From Phymorhynchus buccinoides (Eukaryota; Mollusca; Gastropoda; Neogastropoda; Raphitomidae), in the NCBI GenBank assembly GCA_017654935.2, contig CM065687.1:24266639-24330638 (forward strand): a stretch of DNA of 64,000 nucleotides, given 5' to 3'. This document shows, piece by piece, positions 53,067 to 64,000 of this stretch. Position 1 is the stretch's first letter; every line of letters begins with the position of its first letter. The notes under the pieces were generated by a model. That model did not search any database. It was not told the DNA's origin and was given only the letters and a program-made list of their open reading frames with translations. Both the position numbers and the translations under genes were made by a program.

Positions 53067-54791
53067 GACACACATGCACAGATACACACTTATACAGAAA
53101 CACACAGAAGTCTTATAATTTCTTCTTCTTCTTCGATCGCTCAGGCAGTTTCCTGTCAATTATGAGGGCAGATGCGTCATGCACCTAAGTAAGAAATAAT
53201 TAGGCCCAGCATGTTCGACTTCGGCTGGAGAAAATCTTTTTGAAAGTGTTTCTTGAAGAAAGGCAGGAGAAATCTTATCATTTCAAACCCACAAGCCAGT
53301 AACAAACTAATATTATGAAGGTATTTGTGCCAGAACTAACAAAAGCAGCCAATCAAACCTCAAACGAAATACCTTGTTGATGTGTGTGCAGTACAACCAC
53401 AACAAAGGAAGTGGTGAAAAATCTGCTGAAGAAATTCCACATCCTGGACCATCCCCGGAAATTTGCCATGTACGAACAAGAGTTCAACGACAAAAACAAA
53501 CTGGGTAAGATTTTAAAAAAGACTGGACAGCTGCAGGGCTGAGCCATACTCACTTTGAACCTTAGAGAAGTCTGTGAATAAGCAAACATATGAACAATAT
53601 GAGCACAGACATTCTGTGTGCTCACACACACATGTATGCACACAAGTCAAGTCAAAATTTTATTTCCAGATGGGAACATTGTATAAGCAAAAACATGCTT
53701 TTTTTCAACAAGCCATCCACACAATTGTACACATGTGAGCCCGTGCTTGCACGCACACGCACGCACGCACATGCACACATACACACAAAAAAGGAGAAAG
53801 AGAGATGCATGGTTAAAAGCATAGCTTATCACAGCAAAACAAATAAAATGTTTCTTACATGCATGTACACATAAAGAGGATGTTCGGCTGATGACTGGTT
53901 GGTTGGGTTTTTGTTTGTTTGTTTTTCAATGGATACACACACACACACGCACGCACGCACGCCCCCTGCGCGCATGGTTAAAAGCATAGTTTATCACAGC
54001 AAAACAAATCAAATGTGTCTTACAAGCATGTACACATAATGAGGATGTTCAGCTGATGACTGGTTGGTTGGGTTTTTGTTTGTTTGTTTCTCAATGGACT
54101 TTTGTTGTAAAATGCTGATTGACTTTTCCCCCCCTATTTTCAGTGAGGTTACGGCGGCTGAATGACAAAGACTGCCCTCTGGTTGCGATGTTGTCATGGG
54201 AACCAGAGCGTGTCAAGCACTATCGACTGGTATTGCAGGAAAATGAGACTGGAGAGATAGTGGTCAGTGCTATGTTTTGTTTTGTTTATAGTCTACCATA
54301 CTTTGTTGAATGAAAAACTTTGGTAGTTTTCTTAATTCATGTCTGTCTGTATTACTGTGCGTGTGAATATGCTCATGCGTGATGTTTACTGGTTGGAGTA
54401 GTCTGTCTCTGTGTCTGTGAATAATACAAGGGTGCATGCGGCTGTGCCAGAAGCCTGAATTCAGGCAGTTTGATGTAGTTTCATCTGCCTGAAGAAAATG
54501 CTCTTCAATATGGTCACCATGCTCAGGTTTCAGCAAGAAAGTTGAGGCAAACGTTCGGGTCACCGCATGCACCCATGATAATATCAATTACAGTCTGTCT
54601 GTTTATTTTATTTTCAGTGGGAAAACTTCAGCCAACCGGAGCTGAAAAACTTCCAGATTGTGCTGGAACGAGAGGAGAAGGAGGCCATAGCCCAGCTGCA
54701 GTACAAATACCGCGTCATGAAGCGCATCATCCTGCAGCGCATGAAGGAACTGCGTCAGGAGAAACACGCCCCTAAAGAGTCCACAGTATGA
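49626..54791 (+). CDS. RASSF1/5: RASSF1/RASSF5-type Ras-association domain protein (5' incomplete)
   Basis: Six exons with GT-AG introns: 49626-50137, 50645-50797, 52362-52555, 53392-53504, 54144-54262 and 54618-54791, about 421 residues with consistent phases. Exon 1 opens in phase 1 inside a C1 zinc domain (CQYTCHLSCVPSVNLDC, keeping the CX4HX2CX7C half), the same break as between the first two exons of human RASSF1A, then a long Ser/Pro-rich linker. Exon 2 has EKDETDSGYRSG and IQTFNHF. Exons 3-5 form the Ras-association fold: GFLRVTLNLIRPITM, HVAFYMPRDTVKSIHIS, TTTTKEVVKNLLKKF, HPRKFAMYEQ and LVLQENETGEIV. Exon 6 encodes the SARAH helix (WENFSQPELKNFQIVLEREE), which in this family pairs with MST/Hippo kinases. 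RASSF proteins bind Ras-like GTPases and relay to Hippo or apoptotic signalling. The exon with the first C1 half is not found. RASSF1 and RASSF5 cannot be separated here; the invertebrate gene is probably their common pro-orthologue. Confidence 0.9.
50864..51598. mobile_element. 735-bp TTAA-flanked element (piggyBac-like MITE) in RASSF intron 2
   Basis: TTAACTCTTTCACCGCC at the left and GGCAGCGAAAGGGTTAA at the right form inverted ends with TTAA at both borders, as in piggyBac-type elements. Inside, 50970-51130 matches the CCGGCCAGAGGCC block seen at 9600-9665 and may be a nested insertion. There is no transposase. A 3' piece of a relative lies at 35243-35466. Confidence 0.65.
51640..51860 (+). 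repeat. Interspersed repeat family A, copy 4
   Basis: CCAGAGGGCTGGGCTGGAAT, CCTCTCCCAGGGTGCATCCC, TTGGGGAAGGTCCCCAAAGG and GCCCCCTAGTTTGAGCGTCA. It leads directly into a tandem array built from its 3' end. Confidence 0.7.
51846..52195 (+). repeat. About 117-bp tandem repeat, three copies, in RASSF intron 2
   Basis: GCCCCCTAGTTTGAGCGTCA begins at about 51846, 51961 (one substitution) and 52079. Each copy continues GTCGTTCACAGCAGACTGAC, CATGGTTTTACATC and CAGTTATTGTACA. The unit begins with the last 20 bp of repeat family A. Confidence 0.9.
53001..53062. repeat. (CA)n microsatellite in RASSF intron 3
   Basis: About 31 CA units. Confidence 0.95.
53110..53245 (-). repeat. Dispersed repeat family F, partial copy (minus)
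   Basis: CTTCTTCTTCTTCGATCGCT, CAGTTTCCTGTCAATTATGA and CATGTTCGACTTCGGCTGGA are the reverse complement of 57035-57158. Confidence 0.65.
53870..54110 (+). repeat. About 165-bp duplication in RASSF intron 4
   Basis: AGCATAGCTTATCACAGCAA and GATGACTGGTTGGTTGGGTT at 53818-53930 recur as AGCATAGTTTATCACAGCAA and GATGACTGGTTGGTTGGGTT at 53983-54075. A direct duplication is the simplest reading. Confidence 0.7.
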
Positions 54792-56620
54792 TGACAGTGC
54801 ACCCACCGAGCTCGGACAACCCTCAATACAAATGCAATGCTATTTATATCGCCCCAGTTCTTCCCGGCATCACTGACTCTTCTGCACTTGTTATCCCAAA
54901 ACCAATCGCTGATTCTCGTCAGATGCAAATTCTTCTCCACTTGACTGTCAACCAAAATGCGAATTGATGCCAGGAGTTTATTTTTTTGTGATTTTACACA
55001 TTGAAAATCAAATGCAGGTGTGATCCTATGTTGTGTTGACCTTGTTTGCTACTGCTCATGTCTCATCGGTGTTTGGGTTTGCACAAAGTAGTGAACAACC
55101 TGTTGTTTGGGGTCATCCAGAGAACGTGGTACTGCAATCTCAGAAAGCCATGCTGACAAGTCCGTTTCAAGTCATCAGTTGTGTTTTGTTGTTGTGTAAG
55201 GGATGGTGATGTTGGTGGTTGGTTTTTAGTGTGCTGGGTAGATTCTGTGCTAGTGGCCATTTTTGTTCTGTTCCATGTCCATTGTTTCTTCATGTAAAGG
55301 GAGGCAATTTATTGGCAGAAAGAAGCTCAACAAGGATACCCTAGTACAAAAACAGTATGGTCGTTGCTGACCGTTTGTCTTGAGGCTGAGGCTTAGATTG
55401 AATCAATTTAGTTTTGTGTTAAGGAAATAGTTGAGAAATGCATATTAGTAACCTGGCCAAGCTAGCAGATCTTAGTTTCTACTGATTGGAACTGTTTTTA
55501 AACTAAATACCTATTAATAGATGATGTGTGACTTTATTTTTGTATTTTTTCATTATAATGTCGTATTCCAAAATCCTGCAAAATCTTTAAGTGAATTTAT
55601 GCCTTTATAGCTAGTACCCGGTTGTCTAATGTCTTGTCATGATAATTTAAGCTAAGTGTCTTGTTGAATATATTATCAAATATTAACTGGAATACGTAGT
55701 TGGCAACCCATTTGCTAAAAACGTAATTAATACATTTCATAGCTTTTCTCAGACCTAATCATTTACCGGAATCTGTATAATTTCAAATGCCCCAAATGGT
55801 ATCTTGACCCAGAAGGCGTAAAATCTCTATTTTTCTCTCTCTCTCTCAGACCTAATCAATGTGACTAAGGACATTTCCAGGTGAAAAGGATGACACGGAT
55901 TTCTGCGATAGAATCATTTGATCTACTAACTGTAGACAATAATAATGATATTTTCTCTCCCTGATTTATTTGCAATGATAGATTGATGTTTTTATTGTTG
56001 TTGTTGTGTTGTTGTTTTCTGATGATTTGTAGGTTGGTGTTGAACCAGTGTGCGAGTATGTGAGTGTGAGTGCACATGTGTGTTTTGTGTATGTGAGTGC
56101 GCGTTTGTGTGTGTGTGTGTGTGCGCATGTGTTTGTACAAGTGTATGTTTGTGTTAGTGTGTGTGCGTTTCAGTGAGCATGTGTTTTCTGTGTGTTTGAT
56201 TAAATGTGTGTGCATGGGTCTGTGTGTGTATGTCTGTGTGCAAGAACGCGTTCACTCGAGTGCATGCACGTACGTGCGTGTGTGTCTGTTGTGCGTGTGT
56301 GTGCGTGTGTGAGTGTTTCAATGCTGATGGTAAAGCGCTTTGTGCTTGATAAAAAGCGCTATATAAGTGTCCGTTTATTATTATTATTATGTACTCTGTC
56401 TCCACATCCATCATGTGTGTGCTGCCTTCATCAACCAGCCTTAATAATGGGACCATTACAAACTTAGATTTCTTTCCTGCAAATGGAAATGATTGGTTGA
56501 ATGCTTATTTGCAAATGATGTTTTTATGATTGCAAACAGCTGCTTGTTCGTTTACTTACCCTATTTGGTTGGTATTGCGAGTACGATGATGTAGACAAGG
56601 TGTGTGTGAGTGTGTGTTTG
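54792..56620. other. RASSF 3' UTR and downstream sequence; GT-rich patch
   Basis: Mostly AT-rich sequence after the stop codon. A GTGTGTG/GTGCG-rich imperfect run lies at 56040-56315 and (TTA)n at 56378-56390. The block at 55785-55840 resembles the end of repeat family E. No clear poly(A) signal was assigned. Confidence 0.4.
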
Positions 56621-56627
56621 TGTGAAG

Positions 56628-56875
56628 TATTAGGTACTTTATAGTCACAGAGGCGTCTCTGTGAAATTCGGGTTGCTCCCACCTGGAGAGCGCGTCGCAG
56701 CCAGAGGCACGCCACCCAATCTTTTTTTTTTTGCATGGAATTTTTGTGTGACTGATGAGGAAGGAAAGTGGGGGTGAGGTAAATTTTGACCAAATGACAA
56801 CTTTTTCGTTGCCACTGGGTTTAACGTGTGCTAAGTGCATGGGCACATGGGACCTCGGTTTATTGTCTCATCCAA
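56628..56875. repeat. Dispersed repeat family G, copy 2
   Basis: Colinear with 41276-41545: GGTACTTTATAGTCACAGAG, GGTTGCTCCCACCTGGAGAG, CGCCACCCAAT, TTTGACCAAATGACAACTTT and GTGCATGGGCACATGGGACC. Confidence 0.7.
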
Positions 56876-56877
56876 AT

Positions 56878-57160
56878 AGTTCCCCCACCTTCTGGAAGTT
56901 CTGTGCTGGTAACTTCCTCTAAACTGTCACTGTCTTTGACTCTCTGTCTTTTCTCTTTGCTTACTGTCATCTACTGTCTTTCTGCTTTACTGGTCCACTC
57001 TCCTGCCTTTTTTCTATAGATTCTTACAAAGATTTTCTCCAGCCGACGACAGACATGCTGGGCCTAACTATTTTTTGGTTATGTGCATAACGGCAGCATG
57101 ATGCATCTGCACTCATAATGACAGGAAACTGTGTGAGCGGTCGAAGAAGAAGAAGTAGAA
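56878..57160 (+). repeat. Dispersed repeat family F, copy 2 (left arm of an inverted pair)
   Basis: GTTCCCCCACCTTCTGGAAG, GTTCTGTGCTGG, TACTGTCATCTACTGTCTTT and GGTCCACTCTCCTGCCTTTT, ending with a GAAGAAGAAG tail at 57144-57155. An inverted copy follows at 57335-57650. Confidence 0.7.
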
Positions 57161-57334
57161 TATGTTACCTCACAATGTGGAATCAAACAGTATGAGAAAG
57201 CCACACCATCGACAGCCTTTAGCTGTTTTGAAATGTCTTTTCAAACACTACATAAACTTGCAATTTAACCTTACACTGTAACTGTTTTTTCTAAGATCAA
57301 TAAATTTATATAGAAAAGCCATGGCTGGTGTTTA

Positions 57335-57650
57335 TTCTCCATTTCTTCTTCTTCTTCTTCTGCATTCCCAGGCCATATGGCCATAATGGGTAAGGTATGT
57401 ATGCGTCCGGTTTTTAGTTTTCACTGGTCTCCCCGCTGCGTACAGCCGACACATTCCGATTTCGGAGGAGTTCAAGGCAGAAAAATTATTTGGAAGATTT
57501 TTTGGAAAAAAGGAGAATGGGCCAATAAGTCAGAAAGATAGTAGATGATAGAAAGCAAAGGGAAAAGGCAGAGTCATGGAGAGTGGCAGATTAGAGGAAG
57601 TTACAAGCACAGAACTTCCAGAAGGTGGGGGAACTATTTTTACGAAAGAC
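57335..57650 (-). repeat. Dispersed repeat family F, copy 3 (right arm of an inverted pair)
   Basis: It starts with CTTCTTCTTCTTCTTC (57344-57360) and ends ACAGAACTTCCAGAAGGTGG, GGGAACTA, the reverse of copy 2. The two copies sit tail to tail about 180 bp apart; AATAAATTTATATAG (57299) lies between them. Confidence 0.7.
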
Positions 57651-58062
57651 CCCCCGGTATCCCCACGGGGAGTTTCTCCATTTAATATTGATGCTTCATT
57701 TGTAAGCATGGTTAGAGTGAAAATATCAAATTTTGATAAGAATTAAACCAGTGATTTTTCAATAATATGATAATGAAATTGATTTTGACAATGATGTTAA
57801 TTTACTGATTTAACTGTTGACTGACGAATGATATTTTACAGAGATTATTGCAATATCAGTAGTGTGAAAATGCTGTGGCTTTTAAACGACAGTCGAAATT
57901 ATTAAAGTTAGAAGCTTTTTAAAAATAATAATGTGCAAACATCAACTGCTTTTGCTGCAGGAGCCGAAGTTGAAGGGGGATAAGTAGTTGTTTGTAGCTC
58001 AGATTAATATGGAGTCTAAAATTAGTTTTCAAGAGATTGCAAGCTTTTTTGAATAGTGATGA

Positions 58063-58499
58063 GTAGAGGTGGGGGAGGAAACCGGTTTGAACCGAAAAAC
58101 CGGTGCTAAACTTTCGCGGTTCGAAAAACCGATTCGAGTTGCTGCGAACCAGTTTTTAAACTGCAAACTGAAAGTAAGTTTTTCTTAGAATAACGCATTC
58201 TATTTTTTTTTAAAAACACTGATTCTCAGCGCAGATTGGGTGTTTGTAAACCAAGAGTAGCTGTTTCTAGTTTGTGGTGGTCTTTGAGTGTTGAGTTGAG
58301 TGTGTGTGTGTCTTAAGTTTCTTTATTGTGTGTTTGTGTATGTGTGCGCGTGCGTGCGTGTGTGTGAATATTCTGACAAATGAATATGTGTTTGCATAGG
58401 TGAAACTAGTGATGCGAGTACTGGTTAAAAAAAAACGGTTCAAAGATAGAAAATCGTTTAAAACCGGTTCGGATTTTTGAACCGGTTCTCAACTCTAGT
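58063..58499. mobile_element. AACCGGTT-rich repeat family D, copy 2
   Basis: TAGAGGTGGGGGAGGAAACC at the left and GAACCGGTTCTCAACTCTAG at the right; colinear with 18344-18812. The left terminus is preserved here and pairs imperfectly with the reverse complement of the right, giving inverted ends of the CTAGAG type. Confidence 0.65.
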
Positions 58500-59034
58500 G
58501 AAGAGCTAAATTACATTTACAGTTGTTTAAAAAGCTTTATTTATGTAATGTGAGCTAGTGGACAATCGACTTTCAAGTCAGGTGCAACATCAAATCATTT
58601 TAAAAAACAGTCTCAGAAAGCACGATAACATTAAGACACATGGGATTAAATTAGGAACATATTTAAAGCAGTCAACTACACAATCAACAGAAGCATAATA
58701 ACATAGGCCTAATATTAAGATAGTAACATTGATATATGGGATCAGATTATGAACATTCAAACCAAGACTACAGTCATCAACCAAGACCACCATATCACAG
58801 AATCTCGCTACACATCATGAATAAATTACTGTATACATGCTCTTTAAAATGGGATTACATTAGAAGCATTCAAATTAAGATCACTGTATCACAACATTTT
58901 GTGCACATATATAAGTGAATAAGACTGATCACAACAAGCATGGGATACCTGTATATGTATGTTGTGACTTAGAAGTCTTTATCCATCTAGCCTGTCTTTA
59001 ATATATGATTTACACTCATTTCTGTTTTTATCGT

Positions 59035-59140
59035 GGCTGCCCACGTGGCAGGGTAATCAAAAACAGTCACACACGTAATGTTCTCATCCCTAGCAGGTGC
59101 ATTTGTACCATAGTGTTCATGTGCTGCGCATTTTTGTTTT
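59035..59140 (+). repeat. SINE-like family B, copy 4 (partial)
   Basis: GGCTGCCCACGTGGCAGGGT, TCACACACGTAATGTTCTCA and TTTGTACCATAGTGTTCA; truncated at both ends. Confidence 0.65.
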
Positions 59141-62094
<2,954 letters not shown>

Positions 62095-62096
62095 TA

Positions 62097-62689
62097 CAGT
62101 CAAACCTCTATTTTAGCACTTCCAAAAAGTCATGAAAAATCGGTCTTAAACTGGAGGGGTCTTATAACAGAGGTTGGTTTTATACATAATTTATAGTAAG
62201 ATATACGAAATCCGTGCCAAAACAATCATTCTTCAATGAGAGGAGGTCTTTTAACGGAGGGTCTCATAATAGAGGTTTGGGTAAAGGTCAAGATGTGCCC
62301 CCCCCCCCCCCCCCCCCCCATTTCTCGGTTAATTGTATTTTTCCGTTTTTGCCTTTCTTACCATACATAAAGCTGTATTTTAGAAACATTTTTTAGCTAA
62401 TAACCTTTTTGGAATACTAACCCTATCTCTAACCCTAGCCCTAAACCTAACCCTACCCCCCACCCTATAAGACGGACAAACGCAACGAACCACAACTGTG
62501 ACAAATCGCGGTGTACTGCAGTACATAGTGGGGGGTAGGGTTAGGGTTAGTATTCCGAAAAGGTTATTAGCTAAAAATGTTCCTAAAATACAGCTTTATG
62601 TATGGTAAGAAAGGCAAAAACGGAAAAATACAATTAACCGAGAAATGCAAGGGGGGTGGCACATCTTTACCTTTACCTAGGTTTGACTG
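62097..62689. mobile_element. TA-flanked MITE with CAGTCAAACCT ends (pogo/Tigger-like), containing a nested MITE
   Basis: CAGTCAAACCTCTATTTTAG at the left and the inverted AGGTTTGACTG at the right are each flanked by TA (62095-62096 and 62690-62691). Internal GGTCTTATAACAGAGGTT motifs repeat. Ends of this form are typical of pogo/Tigger-type elements. The telomere-like MITE at about 62283-62677 is inserted near its right end. Confidence 0.65.
62283..62677. mobile_element. Palindromic MITE with telomere-like arms, copy 4
   Basis: GTAAAGGTCAAGATGTGCC, a 22-base C-run, CATTTCTCGG, CCCTAGCCCTAAACCTAACC, then a loop in the opposite orientation to copies 1-3 (CGCGGTGTACTGCAGTACAT), a TTAGGG-type return arm, and GGCACATCTTTACCTTTACC. 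The loop orientation shows the element inserted the other way round, or its loop flipped. Confidence 0.87.
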
Positions 62690-62804
62690 TACCAAGATGT
62701 TACCTTTGAATAGAAACGAAAGTACAAAATATTAATTCATTGTAGTAAAATATTTGCTGTGGAAAAGGGAATCATGTGAGATGGGCGGGGGGGGGGTAGT
62801 GGGT

Positions 62805-62842
<38 letters not shown>

Positions 62843-64000
62843 GGGGGGCTTTGCTGTAAAACCAGTTAAAACTGTTGACTCTTGTTTTCCTATGATACCA
62901 TTAGTGCCCATCTCCCTATTACCCCCACCCCCCGCCTCTTTCATTGCTTTTGCAATTGTTTCTTTATTATAATCTTCAGGAAGAATTTTGTGTGTGAAAC
63001 CTCACTTAACTATGCCTTGAAGCAATTCTAGGTCTAGTTTGGTTTAGGAAAGTTATTTTACATAAATATTGAAACCTTGATGTTGCCATTAATGACTATG
63101 GGTGTGTATTTGTTGTTGACCTATACATTGTACAATATGCTTTATGGTGGTTGGAAAATGTGTGATTGGCATAGGGTGACTCAACCCATAAATAATTGCA
63201 ACCCTCATATTTGTTCATAATTTTTATTTATAGATATAAGTTTAGTTTTGTCTCTTGTGAATAAAATAACGTCACTTTACACTTGTCGTGTAGTTGTTTG
63301 TTGTAGTCTGTTTTAGTTTTTTTAGTTTTTTTTATAAATATTCAAGCTATTTTTGTTTAGCTTTGTCAATAAAATTCAACACATGAAAATCTGGAACAGT
63401 TATTTCTTCCAAGATGCCGTGGACAGTTCCGGAAACTATAGGTTTTCATAGCAACTCAATTTAAGAACAACTTCCAGCAAAACATTTCACTTGTCTGCAA
63501 ACTGTCCATTTCCCCCAAATGATTGTCTTTTTTGCGCATTGCAATATCTGATTTTTGGAACAAAAACTAGGGGAGAGCACTTTGTGAAAATTAGGGAGTT
63601 CTTTACCGCCATTACTCGGTCAAATACCATTACAACAATGGCGTCGAAGCTTGAAACCGCAGGATGCGAGTCGGCGACTTGCAAGCATTTTTTTGGGAAA
63701 AATTAGGGGTGTCCAGTGGCCACAAACTGATTAAACTTGCAAAATGTGACGCAAAAATGTAAATGACATCAATTTTAGAATGATGCACAGTGTTCTAAGT
63801 ACTGTATGTCTGCTCAAACACACGAGGTGAGAGCTGGGGATCTACCTGATGGTAGACTAGACTAGAGTAACTTCCCCTGTTTGACTGATTGAGTTAGGCA
63901 AGATCACTCCCACACACCATGAAATTACTCCCCTTAATTATTTCCGAACAATTCATATTAAATGGGTATGCTTTAGATTTGTAGACTTTTTGAACCTATA
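62690..64000. other. AT-rich sequence with a G-rich tract at 62780-62848
   Basis: A G-run of about 60 bases with a few interruptions lies at 62782-62848. Two AATAAA motifs occur at 63259 and 63366. A short frame beginning MASKLETAGCESATC at about 63639 has a good start context but no continuation. No gene is assigned. Confidence 0.4.

Noticed and set aside
62400..62560. Chromosome end or true interstitial telomere array
   Set aside because: The TTAGGG-like units are few, degenerate and confined to the arms of a repeated palindromic element.
63639..63705. Start-like ACAATGG opening MASKLETAGCESATC
   Set aside because: It stops after 22 codons without a donor; could be a first exon of a gene beyond the window, but unsupported.

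Overview
This is a piece of an animal nuclear genome, not a bacterial one. Genes are split by GT-AG introns, long (GA)n, (CA)n, (TC)n and (CTA)n microsatellites are everywhere, and most of the sequence is interspersed repeats: LINEs, a DIRS retrotransposon, MITEs and SINE-like copies. The repeat-rich texture, TTAGGG-like motifs and protein similarity suggest a lophotrochozoan, most likely a mollusc (perhaps a gastropod). That taxonomic call is inference. One run of exactly 500 N (34158-34657) marks a scaffold gap.

Three protein-coding genes are supported, all on the plus strand. (1) 11019-14438: a complete three-exon, 398-residue multi-pass membrane protein of the TMEM121B (CECR6) type. (2) 23359-33512: the first two coding exons of SENP8/NEDP1, the NEDD8-specific cysteine protease, separated by a 9.9-kb intron; the catalytic exons are not visible and may lie in or beyond the N gap. 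(3) 49626-54791: six exons of a RASSF1/RASSF5-type protein (end of a C1 zinc domain, RA domain, C-terminal SARAH helix), a Ras-effector/Hippo-pathway scaffold whose first exon is not seen. Two weaker first-exon candidates are at 35959-35997 (+) and 46901-47138 (-).

Layout: 1-3.9 kb, a palindromic MITE, a 5'-truncated LINE on the minus strand and a 66-bp minisatellite; 3.9-11 kb, mixed MITEs and foldback elements; 11-14.4 kb, TMEM121B-like; 14.5-20 kb, microsatellites and repeats; 20-23.3 kb, decayed LINE pieces; 23.3-33.5 kb, SENP8 5' part with a LINE and a DIRS element in its intron; 33.5-49.6 kb, repeats, the gap, two very long GA/TC arrays and a 2.6-kb minisatellite that reverses orientation; 49.6-54.8 kb, RASSF; 54.8-64 kb, repeats and AT-rich sequence.

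The most notable structure is nested. A 6226-bp DIRS-type tyrosine-recombinase retrotransposon (26762-32987), with inverted terminal repeats and an internal complementary region that copies both outer ends, sits inside a palindromic MITE whose arms carry telomere-like CCCTAA/TTAGGG repeats. At least three other copies of that MITE lie in the window. The DIRS copy has lost catalytic aspartates in both reverse transcriptase and RNase H. The three genes show no common pathway; their adjacency looks like ordinary synteny.
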